Positions 50,741-59,453 of a stretch of 64,000 nucleotides of DNA are shown piece after piece; positions within the stretch are counted from its first letter, which is position 1, and each line of letters begins with the position of its first letter. The notes under the pieces are model-generated. The model saw nothing but the letters and a program-made list of their open reading frames with translations, ran no database searches and was not told the DNA's origin. Source of the stretch: Planctomycetota bacterium (GTDB lineage: Bacteria; Planctomycetota; UBA1135); the NCBI GenBank assembly GCA_008501825.1, contig QQUA01000015.1, forward strand, positions 1 through 64,000, written 5' to 3'. Both the position numbers and the translations under genes were made by a program.

Positions 50741-52954
50741 TTAATTCAACGTCAGCGCAACTCCTTCCATAGATTGGAAACCGACGCCGATCTCCTGAGA
50801 AGGGTTTTGTCTGAGAATAAGGGTGGTGTTTGGGAGAACACCGGTGAGTTCAAATGTACCTCCTGGTCCGATCGGAACAGAGTATTGAAAACCTTTGGAT
50901 CGGTCTCCCGGTCCCACTCCTTTGATGCCAAAGAAGAGAAGTTTTCTTTTGGGTGGCAGGCCATCATCTCCTGCGACAATTCCTCTTATAGAAACAGATT
51001 CGTCCAGCGGAATGCGAATGACGGATTCTTGGTCGGCCGTTAATGACGAACGAGCTATGCCAGTCCAGCCTCCTGGTTTGAGAGGCTTGACCAAGAACCA
51101 GAAGTCACCAGTTGACAATCTTCGGTCTGGAGTATAAAGATTCGATTCCGCTTGCTGAATCAGGTACAGATCTTGTGTTTTCTGAGTGTGATCAGAAGCC
51201 GGAAACACTTGGCAGAGCAATTTCTCGGGTTGTTCTCCTTTCAAATCCAGTTGAAATTGCGGGCGTACTTTTTTTAGAACCCGAACTTCAATGACCCTAC
51301 GCTCGGAAGCGTCTAACTGAAACTTTTGAGTGCCGTCATCAACTAAATGGCACGAGTACTCGTCTTTAACTCGCCAATTCCTCGTAGTAGAGGAGAGCAG
51401 ATAGCTTCCTGGCCTTAAGCCGTGAAATGATAGGCCTTGTTGTTCAATGGGAAAATCCACGTAGAAATACATGCGCGCATCTCTGTCAAATTCTCCCCGC
51501 TCTTTGACTAAGGTGTGGAGGGATGGGTGATTTTCTAAATGAAAGATATCTTTGGGGTCGTAATCCACGCCGGAATCGTCTCGGAATCGAATTTTCAGCT
51601 CCATGCTTGCATTCCCATTAACGAATACATTACCGAGATCCAGTAGCTCATTGGCGTCAAAGTGAAAGGCTTTGCTGGCGAACCAATGGCGATTGGTTTG
51701 GTCTACCCAATGGGCGCAAAGAGTTTTTTCCCCTGGTCGAATTTCTTCTGCCCAAAAACTTCCGTACCGGTCCACGGTTTCCCGCCACTCAGTAGAAGAG
51801 CTCCACAAAGATTGTCCTGTTGACGTGGACTGGAGATCTTCGTGGAACAGAACCACTTCAGCAGGCAGGACCCACTCTCCTCCTGCCGGTGGGACGAGGG
51901 TGCCCTTGATGCCGTTTCTTCCGAGCATGCTGGCTTTCAATGATGTCAATTGCCCAGGCATCAAGGTAAATACTCCGGATAAGTGCTTTGGAATGCCATG
52001 TTGTACTCGGAAACCTCCCTCGATTCCTTCCACCTCCTGTTGTTCAAAGGGAGGTTCAAAGGTGATTACATCAGCAAGTGAACGTGGGAAAGCTGCCCAT
52101 CGAAATTCCTGATTGCCTGGAAGATGCAGCCACAAGGCAACTCCATTTTCATTGGTTTGTCTCACCCAAGGAAATGGGATGGCTGGGGCAGCTAGGTCTT
52201 CTGGGAAAAGATCATTCCAAGAGCTTTGATCTCTGAGATGAGAGAAAGGGGCTTGGCGAAGGAGTTGGGTTACCATTTCCTGGTTGGCTCCCTCGATATT
52301 CGCGAAGAAACTGGAGAGTTGATGGTGATCTCTCAATTGTTTCAGGCGCCCTCCCTGTGGATTGGCGAGAAGATCGACCAATCGCTCAAGACTCTCTTCG
52401 CGACCTCCCAGAGGTATGGCTACCAACGTGACTCCAGTAGCTTGGACTGATTCTCCTTCAGACTCTAGAGTTATGGATAATGAGGCGCTAGGGTACAAGG
52501 AAAAGACATGCTTACCCTGAGAGGAAGGGAGATAGTGGAGATCTGCTTGGATACCAAAGTGTCCAGGTTCAGTGATTTCAACAATCGTCTCCTTGGACGT
52601 CGGCAGGCGGATTTCTCCGTTCTCGTTGGTAATAAGCGTTCCCCAAGTCGCGTTTTTTTTGTCGAGATAGCGGACGATGGCCCCTGACAGTGGAAATTGA
52701 GTAGCCTGATTCAAGACCTGGATAGTGTTGCTCTTTTCTGGATATAGGAGAACCTTTCTCCTTCCAGCCGTATCTTTACCTGAATTCGATGCAAAATCAG
52801 AATTAAAGAGTGAGTCGCCTTGTCTGGCGTCTATTTCTTCTTTGCTGCTAGATCCTAAAGAGTCTCCGAATTTCCAGACAATCCCCAGGCTAGCAAAGGC
52901 GATCACCAAAAAGGCCAAGGCGGTGACTCTGATTCGGTTGTTCGCGTTGCTCAT
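50741..52954 (-). CDS. Membrane-anchored protein with carboxypeptidase-regulatory-like domains
   Basis: 737 residues from ATG 52952-52954. A single N-terminal membrane segment (VTALAFLVIAFASLGIVW) is followed by an extracytoplasmic region made of CarboxypepD_reg/SdrD-like beta-sandwich units: TIQVLNQATQFPLSGAIVR, GTLITNENGEIRLP, LSITLESEGESVQATGVTLV, and near the end VSIRGIVAGDDGLPPKRK and GPGGTFELTGVLPNTTLIL. No enzyme motif is seen. Such domains occur in planctomycete envelope proteins with adhesive or structural roles. It lies between two paralogous exported proteins in one operon (20 and 44 bp gaps), which suggests that the three act together. Confidence 0.72.
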   Translation of the reverse strand: MSNANNRIRVTALAFLVIAFASLGIVWKFGDSLGSSSKEEIDARQGDSLFNSDFASNSGKDTAGRRKVLLYPEKSNTIQVLNQATQFPLSGAIVRYLDKKNATWGTLITNENGEIRLPTSKETIVEITEPGHFGIQADLHYLPSSQGKHVFSLYPSASLSITLESEGESVQATGVTLVAIPLGGREESLERLVDLLANPQGGRLKQLRDHHQLSSFFANIEGANQEMVTQLLRQAPFSHLRDQSSWNDLFPEDLAAPAIPFPWVRQTNENGVALWLHLPGNQEFRWAAFPRSLADVITFEPPFEQQEVEGIEGGFRVQHGIPKHLSGVFTLMPGQLTSLKASMLGRNGIKGTLVPPAGGEWVLPAEVVLFHEDLQSTSTGQSLWSSSTEWRETVDRYGSFWAEEIRPGEKTLCAHWVDQTNRHWFASKAFHFDANELLDLGNVFVNGNASMELKIRFRDDSGVDYDPKDIFHLENHPSLHTLVKERGEFDRDARMYFYVDFPIEQQGLSFHGLRPGSYLLSSTTRNWRVKDEYSCHLVDDGTQKFQLDASERRVIEVRVLKKVRPQFQLDLKGEQPEKLLCQVFPASDHTQKTQDLYLIQQAESNLYTPDRRLSTGDFWFLVKPLKPGGWTGIARSSLTADQESVIRIPLDESVSIRGIVAGDDGLPPKRKLLFFGIKGVGPGDRSKGFQYSVPIGPGGTFELTGVLPNTTLILRQNPSQEIGVGFQSMEGVALTLN

Positions 52955-52974
52955 AGCAATGATCGTTTTACACC

Positions 52975-53781
52975 CTAGTTGTTTGGTTGATCAATTTCGA
53001 GCAAATTGGCATATCCTGACATTTGCCATAAGCCGGTTCCGGTTGCTTTTGCATTAACAGATCCGCTGCCTTCAACCACCATTCTGCCGCTGGCTTTGGC
53101 CGAGAATTCCCAGGTCCACACTGGTTCATTTCCGTAGCCAGTCCAGTACTCCGCAGTGCTTTCCTCTTGAGTCTGCTCGTATTCGGAGCCGCCAGAGAAC
53201 TGCGTAGTGAAGCTTCCTCCTCCCCACAAAACCCAGGTTATGGTCCATGTTCCGGTTGGATGGTCTTTGGTCGATATGGCTGCCGTGGCAAGAGTGAATC
53301 GCGAACCTCCCGAGGGATTTTTCTGAATGGTAGTCGATTCGTACTCAAGCACGGGAATCAATCCAATTTCAGCAAATCCTTTTGGCACTCCCATTTTCTG
53401 TTTTCCGGAAAACCGCACCGACTCCTCTTGTTCAGGCATGCGTTGGCCTCTGTATTCCCATGTTTCGGAAATAAAGTATCGGTCCACATTACAAACGCAC
53501 CCGAGTTTGGCTCCATCGCTGGTTCCGTACCAGTGCGCGGAATGTTCCGTGCCAAAGTTCACGAAGTACGAGCCACATGTAATGATACCGGTTGTATAGC
53601 TAGTTCCAAATGAGTCAGTCTCACCGCAATGGTCGTACTTGTTCCCGAGTGGGGTGAGAGAGGTAATTCGATGCCAAATTCCCCCTCCACCATCAGGTGG
53701 ATTGAACGTCTGGGACCAACCTAGTGAGGAAAACGCCGCGGACCAGAACAAAACACATAAAAAACGAGAATGCAAACTCAT
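52975..53781 (-). CDS. Exported hypothetical protein, first gene of the secreted trio
   Basis: 268 residues from ATG 53779-53781, with GGAG eight bases upstream. Signal peptide FLCVLFWSAAFSSLGWSQ. The mature protein is rich in Gly, Ser, Thr and Trp (GTWTITWVLWGGGSF, EYWTGYGNEPVWTWEFSAKA) and predicted all-beta. It shares the WHRIT, EYRGQR, EESVRFSG and PKG motifs with the third gene of the operon (49908-50696). Four Cys in the first third, two in GCVCNV. Family unknown. Confidence 0.7.
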   Translation of the reverse strand: MSLHSRFLCVLFWSAAFSSLGWSQTFNPPDGGGGIWHRITSLTPLGNKYDHCGETDSFGTSYTTGIITCGSYFVNFGTEHSAHWYGTSDGAKLGCVCNVDRYFISETWEYRGQRMPEQEESVRFSGKQKMGVPKGFAEIGLIPVLEYESTTIQKNPSGGSRFTLATAAISTKDHPTGTWTITWVLWGGGSFTTQFSGGSEYEQTQEESTAEYWTGYGNEPVWTWEFSAKASGRMVVEGSGSVNAKATGTGLWQMSGYANLLEIDQPNN

Positions 53782-54187
53782 GGGATTACTCCAAGGTCTA
53801 CGAGATGAGGGGAAGCGAACAGAGGGAAACGGTAGAGCCTACCATCTCCCGAAGCACTTCTCTTTTAATAGATTTATGGCTTGAGGGCAATTAATTTTCG
53901 TTTCCATCTTTTTCTCCATGGTGGTTTCTGTGTGCCGCCGTTTAATTTCCAAAAACGAGGCAAATCAATTGTGTTGTATTTTCTAAGCATATTGAAGAAA
54001 GGGAGAAGTACTTTTGCGGCTTCTTAGGGCCGGTTTTGCGAATTCGTAATTTTTCCCGGTGAACCGCGCATGTCAGAAGGCCCTCTTCACGGGAGGGCGG
54101 ATCTTGTTTTGCCGCGGAGCAGAAGACGAACGGGTTGATGCCAATTATCCAAATGGCGCCAGATTGCGCGGCAATGGAAGCTTCCGT
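53782..54187. other. Intergenic region upstream of the secreted operon
   Basis: AT-rich stretch of 406 bp between two minus-strand genes. The left part must hold the promoter of the secreted trio, but no clear -35/-10 pair can be singled out. A small hairpin (GCCCTC/GAGGGC) lies near 54079-54097. No open frame longer than about 80 codons looks coding. Confidence 0.35.
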
Positions 54188-56524
54188 TTAGCGAAGGTCG
54201 AAGCGGAACAAGTTGACGCTGCATGCCGGTAGCTGAAGCTGATCTCCGAGGTTGCGAAACGGGATTTCTCTTATCTGAATTTGATCGGGAGAAGAGGGAT
54301 CGTTGAAACTCTCAGGGTCGGAGCCTGCAATCTGCCATTGGATCCCCGATCCAGCCAGCTCGGCGCCGGAGACTTTCAGAGTAAGTGCAGCCGGTTGCCG
54401 GCTCGGATTGACCACGCCCAAGGTCAAATGCTTTCGATCTTCGCTCCAAGCGGCCAGGGCATCGAAACGGGGATTGGTTTTGGTGCTGCAAGGGTGAATG
54501 CCGAAGTGTCGCCGGTAGAGTTCCAGTACCAAGCCGGTGCTTTCCATGGCAGCGGAAGTATCACTGGTCTTAATCGCTCCAATCACGTTTACCGTCTGTG
54601 CATAATTGGCCATGAAATAAAGATCGCTGTTGCGGCCGAACTCATGCAAAGCCGCGGCCACGCCAAGGGCGTCCTTCAGAAAATATCGTGTCCCGAGTTC
54701 GCCGAAAACATGGGGGCCGTACCAATAGTTCCACTCATCTTCACAAATTCGAATGTCACGGCCTTGCAAGCTGGGCAACTCTCGCCGGTAGGCCCGGTGA
54801 GCCTCGGCCGTTCGTCGCAGGCTGTCGGGTGCTTGCAGTACGTGGGCGAGCAAGCCCGGTTGTTCCTGCCAGTAGACATGCTCCGACAAATAATCCATTT
54901 GTTCGGCGCACTCCTGCAACATGGTTCGGCTCCATTCACCTACCGCGCCGACACCGATGATGAGGATTTCAGGATCGACCCGGCGTAGAGCTTCGACGAA
55001 TTCATTGTGACGCTGGACGTAGTCCGCCAGCGGAATGTGACCGAGTTGCCAGCCACCGTACATTTCATTGCCTACGCCGATGAAACGCACCTTCCATGGA
55101 TCTCGGCGACCGTTTGCGGCTCGCAGTTTTCCCATCGGCGTATCGGCTTCGCCGTTTAGATATTCCAACTCTTGAGCGGCACTCTCCACGCTGCCCAAAC
55201 CGGCATTGATGGCGATGTAGGGTTCCGTGTCCAGCAGTTCGCACAAGGCCATGAATTCGTGAATGCCGACATCATTGTGTTCCACCCCCTGCCAGGCCGG
55301 ATTCTTCCGGGGCGGGCGGCGGTCCCGCTCCCCAATGCCGTCGCGCCAGTCGTAGCCGGAAACGAAATTGCCCCCGGGCCAGCGATATACCGGGGCGTCC
55401 AGCCTTCGTAAAAGCTCCAGCGTATCGGCTCGAAATCCCTGAACGTTGTCGGCAGGCATCAAACTGATCGTGCCGATGTGCAAGGTGCCGCCGGAACCTC
55501 TTAAAGTCAGTCGCAGGAAGCCGTCTTCGCAATCTCCACCGGAAATGAAGCGAAACTCTCCTCGGGGAGAGTCGACCTTTTGATGGCGCAAGACCACCGT
55601 TTGTTTCTGATCCGGTTCCGATCCCCAACCCAAACTCAACTCGGCGGATTCGATGCCGCGACTTCCTTTGAATATCAAATGACCGGTGTATTCGCGACCG
55701 GCGATTAAACCGAGACCTCGTTGTTCCAAGGTAGCCGTGGGGCGGTCGGGGCTCAGGTCGATACGAACCGAATGTTCGCCAACGTAAGTGGCTTCGGAAT
55801 CCATCGTCACTGATCCGGTGAAATGCCACGGAGATGATTCCGTCCCGACCGGATAAAAGAACTTCCGATCCTCCAGCAATTCCGCCCAAATCCCGCCGTA
55901 GATGCAGCGCCCTAGATGTTCGATGAATTGGCCGTAAATATATTCGCTGATCGGTTCCCCGACATTGCGGGCGTCGACTTCGATGAAAGGAGCGACCTGA
56001 TGTTTGGCATCGAGCAATAAGAGGTCGATATCGTCGTAATAGGCCGTGCCGGTGGCCAATCCCCAGCCCCCGAACAGGCAGTTGATCTGAACCCGATCGC
56101 GCGGTCCGGTTTCGAATTCGACGGCGACCCGGGTCCAAGCTTGGTCTCCGGTAATCGCCGTCGTTTGCGCCCCGGCGAGTCCGTGAACGTTCAGCAGCGC
56201 GCCATGACCGCCGATCGGAATCACCTGCTCGGTCCGGATCCATCCTTCAAGCCGATAGCGGGCAAAGGGGAGGACGTCCACGGTTTGACTCCAGGCAATG
56301 TCCGCTCCTTCTTGGGAGCGAATGACCACTCCGGCGCCGCTGCGACCGCTTTCCGCCACGCTTTGCTTGCCCTTTCCGGCCCAGGCTGCCGGGAACCAGG
56401 CGGCGGGGTGGTCGTGCTCCAATTCCTCAAAGGACCCGTTCGTAAGTGCTTTCTCTTGAGGGTCTTGTATTTCAGGAAGGGGGCCCGCCCCGGTGAGGAG
56501 TAGAAGGCTGAAGGAAAGCAGCAT
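54188..56524 (-). CDS. Exported GH51 alpha-L-arabinofuranosidase
   Basis: 778 residues from ATG 56522-56524. A signal peptide (LLSFSLLLLTGAGPLPE) is followed by a CBM4/9-like jelly-roll (about 25-170: NGSFEELEHDHPAAWFPAAW, YYDDIDLLLL), then the GH51 catalytic barrel from SEYIYGQFIEHLGRCIYGG. Acid/base Glu487 lies in FIGVGNEMYGGWQ and nucleophile Glu597 in ICEDEWNYW; YRWPGGNFVSGYDWRDG is the substrate-binding segment. A C-terminal beta-sandwich closes the protein. It cleaves terminal alpha-L-arabinofuranosyl residues from arabinan or arabinoxylan outside the cytoplasm. Divergent from the arabinose operon, sharing a 109-bp promoter region. Confidence 0.93.
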   Translation of the reverse strand: MLLSFSLLLLTGAGPLPEIQDPQEKALTNGSFEELEHDHPAAWFPAAWAGKGKQSVAESGRSGAGVVIRSQEGADIAWSQTVDVLPFARYRLEGWIRTEQVIPIGGHGALLNVHGLAGAQTTAITGDQAWTRVAVEFETGPRDRVQINCLFGGWGLATGTAYYDDIDLLLLDAKHQVAPFIEVDARNVGEPISEYIYGQFIEHLGRCIYGGIWAELLEDRKFFYPVGTESSPWHFTGSVTMDSEATYVGEHSVRIDLSPDRPTATLEQRGLGLIAGREYTGHLIFKGSRGIESAELSLGWGSEPDQKQTVVLRHQKVDSPRGEFRFISGGDCEDGFLRLTLRGSGGTLHIGTISLMPADNVQGFRADTLELLRRLDAPVYRWPGGNFVSGYDWRDGIGERDRRPPRKNPAWQGVEHNDVGIHEFMALCELLDTEPYIAINAGLGSVESAAQELEYLNGEADTPMGKLRAANGRRDPWKVRFIGVGNEMYGGWQLGHIPLADYVQRHNEFVEALRRVDPEILIIGVGAVGEWSRTMLQECAEQMDYLSEHVYWQEQPGLLAHVLQAPDSLRRTAEAHRAYRRELPSLQGRDIRICEDEWNYWYGPHVFGELGTRYFLKDALGVAAALHEFGRNSDLYFMANYAQTVNVIGAIKTSDTSAAMESTGLVLELYRRHFGIHPCSTKTNPRFDALAAWSEDRKHLTLGVVNPSRQPAALTLKVSGAELAGSGIQWQIAGSDPESFNDPSSPDQIQIREIPFRNLGDQLQLPACSVNLFRFDLR

Positions 56525-56633
56525 TTCAGGTTTTCGTGGATGGTGAGAGCGCTGGGGATGACGGCCGCCGGCCGAGTTACTAATCTATCCTAAGAATCTC
56601 CCCGCAGCCAATCCACCCCGCGCCTTTTCCCTC
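56525..56633. promoter_or_regulatory. Divergent promoter region of the arabinose locus
   Basis: 109 bp between the GH51 gene (minus) and the symporter gene (plus) must contain both promoters and probably the operator of the ROK repressor encoded downstream. I could not pick out a clean palindrome; GAGTTACTAATCTATCC near 56573 is the least GC-rich piece. Confidence 0.35.
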
Positions 56634-58301
56634 ATGCTCGAATTCCTGGATTACCTCAGCCTTGGGGCGTACTTCCTGCTCCTGATAGGCGTGGTGTGGT
56701 TTTCCTCCCGGCGGCAAAGCACGCCGACGGATTATTTCCTGGCCGGCCGGGACGTCGGTTGGTTTGCCATCGGCGGCAGCCTGTTCGCTTCCAATATCGG
56801 TTCGGAACACATCGTCGGCCTAGCCGGACAAGGGGCCAGCACCGGCTTGGCCATGGCCCATTGGGAATTGCATGCCTGGCTCATGATTACCCTTGGTTGG
56901 GTTTTCGTGCCCTTCTATCACCGGTCCAAAGTTTTCACGATGCCGGAATTCCTCGAGCGTCGTTTCGGGCCGACCAGTCGGTGGATCCTGACCTTGGTTT
57001 CGTTGCTGGCTTATGTCTTCACCAAAGTTTCGGTCACCATCTACGCCGGCGCGACGGTATTTCAAACCCTTTTGCCGGACACCTTCGGTTCTCCCGAAAA
57101 CGCTTTTTGGGTCGGGGCATTCGCCACGGTGATCTTGACCGGGATCTACACCGTGTTTGGCGGTTTGCGAGCGGTGTTGTTCACCGACGCCGCTCAGGCC
57201 GTGGTGCTGCTTTTGGGATCCGCTGCCATCACCGCCTTCGGGTTGAACGCCCTTGGAGGATGGGGAGAATTACGTCAATTCGCCAGTGCGAACGCCAGCC
57301 AATTAGCTTTGTGGAGGCCCCTTTCCGATCCGGATTTCCCTTGGTTGGGAGTGGTCATTGCGTCTCCGATCATCGGTCTTTGGTATTGGTGCACCGATCA
57401 GTACATCGTGCAGCGCACCTTGGCCGCTCGCGATTTGAAAACCGCCCGGCGAGGGGCGATCTTTGGGGCCTTCCTTAAAGTCTGGCCGGTTTTGATTTTT
57501 CTAATCCCCGGTTTGATCGGCGCCGCTTTGCACCAAAAAGGATTGTTGGCCATTCCTCTCGGGTCCGACGGCGAGCCGGAGGGAGATCGAGTCTTCGCCA
57601 CCATGGTCGCCGGTTTGTTGCCGGTGGGTTTGCGCGGAGTGGTGGTCGGCGGCTTGCTGGCGGCGTTGATGAGTTCCCTGTCTTCCCTTTTCAATTCCAG
57701 TTCCACTCTTTTCACCGTCGACGTCTATCGCAAGCTTCGACCTGAAGCCGATAATCGCCGCCTGGTCGCCGTCGGACGTTTGGTCACTTTGGTGATCGTC
57801 GCCCTGGGTATGTTGTGGATTCCGGTGATGAAACTGATTTCCGGCGGCGGTTTGTATCAATACCTGCAAAGCGTGCAGGGTTATTTGGCGCCGCCGATTG
57901 CCGCGGTTTTTCTGCTTGGTTTGTTCTGGCGCCGAGCCAATGCCGTCGGGGCCGCCTGGAGCTTGGGCACCGGCTTTGTTCTGGGTTTGGGCAAGTTAAC
58001 GGTTCAAGCTCTTTTCGGAGCCGAAGACGGCAAATTCCACGATCCGTGGTGGCTGGCCGCCATCGGCGATTACAACTTCCTTTACGCAACCGGTTGGTTG
58101 TTCCTGGCCAGTACCGCCGTTGGAATCATCGCTTCCTTGTTAAGCCCGCCCCCGCCTGCCAAGCGGCTGGACGGTCTTTGTTACGCCACCATTGACCGAG
58201 CCGAAGTTCGTGCCAGTTGGAACTTATGGGACGTCCTCGCCACCGTGGTCGTCCTCGGCTTGGTGCTGGTGTTCTATCTCTACTTCAGTTTTTGGATCTG
58301 A
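56634..58301 (+). CDS. Sodium:solute symporter (SSS/SGLT family), arabinose uptake
   Basis: 555 residues with 13-14 predicted membrane helices. SSS hallmarks: TDYFLAGRDVGWFAIGGSLF, ASNIGSEHIVGLAGQGASTG for sodium and substrate sites in TM1, the GTYTVFGGLRAV-like loop (IYTVFGGLRAVLFTDAAQA), WYWCTDQYIVQRTLAA and LMSSLSSLFNSSSTLFTVDVYRK. SGLT-like transporters couple sugar uptake to sodium. Position directly before araB/araD and the repressor points to L-arabinose or an arabino-oligosaccharide as substrate. First gene of the operon. Confidence 0.9.
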   Translation: MLEFLDYLSLGAYFLLLIGVVWFSSRRQSTPTDYFLAGRDVGWFAIGGSLFASNIGSEHIVGLAGQGASTGLAMAHWELHAWLMITLGWVFVPFYHRSKVFTMPEFLERRFGPTSRWILTLVSLLAYVFTKVSVTIYAGATVFQTLLPDTFGSPENAFWVGAFATVILTGIYTVFGGLRAVLFTDAAQAVVLLLGSAAITAFGLNALGGWGELRQFASANASQLALWRPLSDPDFPWLGVVIASPIIGLWYWCTDQYIVQRTLAARDLKTARRGAIFGAFLKVWPVLIFLIPGLIGAALHQKGLLAIPLGSDGEPEGDRVFATMVAGLLPVGLRGVVVGGLLAALMSSLSSLFNSSSTLFTVDVYRKLRPEADNRRLVAVGRLVTLVIVALGMLWIPVMKLISGGGLYQYLQSVQGYLAPPIAAVFLLGLFWRRANAVGAAWSLGTGFVLGLGKLTVQALFGAEDGKFHDPWWLAAIGDYNFLYATGWLFLASTAVGIIASLLSPPPPAKRLDGLCYATIDRAEVRASWNLWDVLATVVVLGLVLVFYLYFSFWI

Positions 58302-58313
58302 GCCAAACCGATC

Positions 58314-59453
58314 GTGTCCCTTCACGCTTCTCAGCTTCGAACTCTAAGTGCCCGGCGGGTCTTCCGGGCGCTTTTGATGGCTGGCGGAACCTCAAGAGCG
58401 GATTTGGCCAGAGCCACTCATTTGTCGGCAGTGACGGTCGGCAAGATCGTCGACGAAATGCTGGGTCGAGGGTTGGTTAGGGAAGAAGAAACTCAGCCTC
58501 CTGGCGGTAGCCAAAGCCGAGGCGGAACCATGGGCCGACCGCCGCGAACCTTGCATCTCGGTGGCAAGCGGCGGTTCTTGGCAGTGGAACTTGGCGTTCG
58601 CCGGACTCAAGTGGCTTGGGTTGGCATCGACGGCACGCCCTTGCTTCCGATCCAAAGTTTTCCGACGCCGGAATCGGTCTCCGATTGGAGAACCAAGTTG
58701 GCCGAGATGAGATTGACTTTCGACGGCCATGCCGATCGGATGTTGCTCAGTTTGCCCGGGGTCTTTGACGCCGAGCGCGGCGAATTAATTTGTTCTCCGA
58801 ACTTGCCGTGGAGCGAAGGCCGGCAACTGCTCGAAGCCGCGGCCGACGCCGGGGGAGCCCCAGTAATTGCAGTTCAGGAAATCCAAGCCCTGGCTCTAGG
58901 GCACCGGGCTTCCGGCCGGGCCGCCGATTCTTTCGTGCTGGTCGATTTCGGCGACGGAGTCGGCGGAGCCGTGATGACCGGCGGAGAGCTACTTCACAGT
59001 CCTTTGCCTTTATGCGGCGAGTTAGGGCACACCGGCGTTCACGGCAATCGCCGCCGTTGCGCTTGCGGTGCGGTCGGCTGTTTGGAAACCCTGGTTTCCC
59101 GCCAAGGCTTGTTGCAGAGTTTCCAGGCTGCGAGTGGATCCAAAGCCGCCAGTTGGGACGACCTTCGGGAGCGGGTTCAACGCCACGGCGCCGAAGCTTG
59201 GTTGCTTCCCTCCTTGGACGCGGCCGGCAGCGTCCTCGCCGGGGCCATCAACTTGCTCGGGATCCAAAGCCTGGTGTTGACCGGCGATCTGCCCGGATTG
59301 CACCCGGACATCGGGCGCATTCTTACGGAACGGGCGGTGCAGCACTCCCTGATTGGGCGTTTCGGCAAACTTGACGGGGAGGTGGCCCCCCGGCGCCGCA
59401 TTCAAGGCTTAATCACCGCTGCGGAAGACTACCTCCTTCAACCGGAAGCATGA
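58314..59453 (+). CDS. ROK-family transcriptional repressor
   Basis: 379 residues from a GTG at 58314. An N-terminal winged helix (TSRADLARATHLSAVTVGKI, residues about 26-60) is followed by the ROK sugar-kinase-like domain with the zinc motif GHTGVHGNRRRCACGAVGC (about residues 240-262) and DFGDGVGGAVMTGGELL. XylR/NagC-type ROK regulators bind operators until a sugar or sugar phosphate is sensed. It is placed between the transporter and araB (ATGA overlap with araB), so it likely controls this locus; no AraC-type activator is present. Confidence 0.9.
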   Translation: MSLHASQLRTLSARRVFRALLMAGGTSRADLARATHLSAVTVGKIVDEMLGRGLVREEETQPPGGSQSRGGTMGRPPRTLHLGGKRRFLAVELGVRRTQVAWVGIDGTPLLPIQSFPTPESVSDWRTKLAEMRLTFDGHADRMLLSLPGVFDAERGELICSPNLPWSEGRQLLEAAADAGGAPVIAVQEIQALALGHRASGRAADSFVLVDFGDGVGGAVMTGGELLHSPLPLCGELGHTGVHGNRRRCACGAVGCLETLVSRQGLLQSFQAASGSKAASWDDLRERVQRHGAEAWLLPSLDAAGSVLAGAINLLGIQSLVLTGDLPGLHPDIGRILTERAVQHSLIGRFGKLDGEVAPRRRIQGLITAAEDYLLQPEA

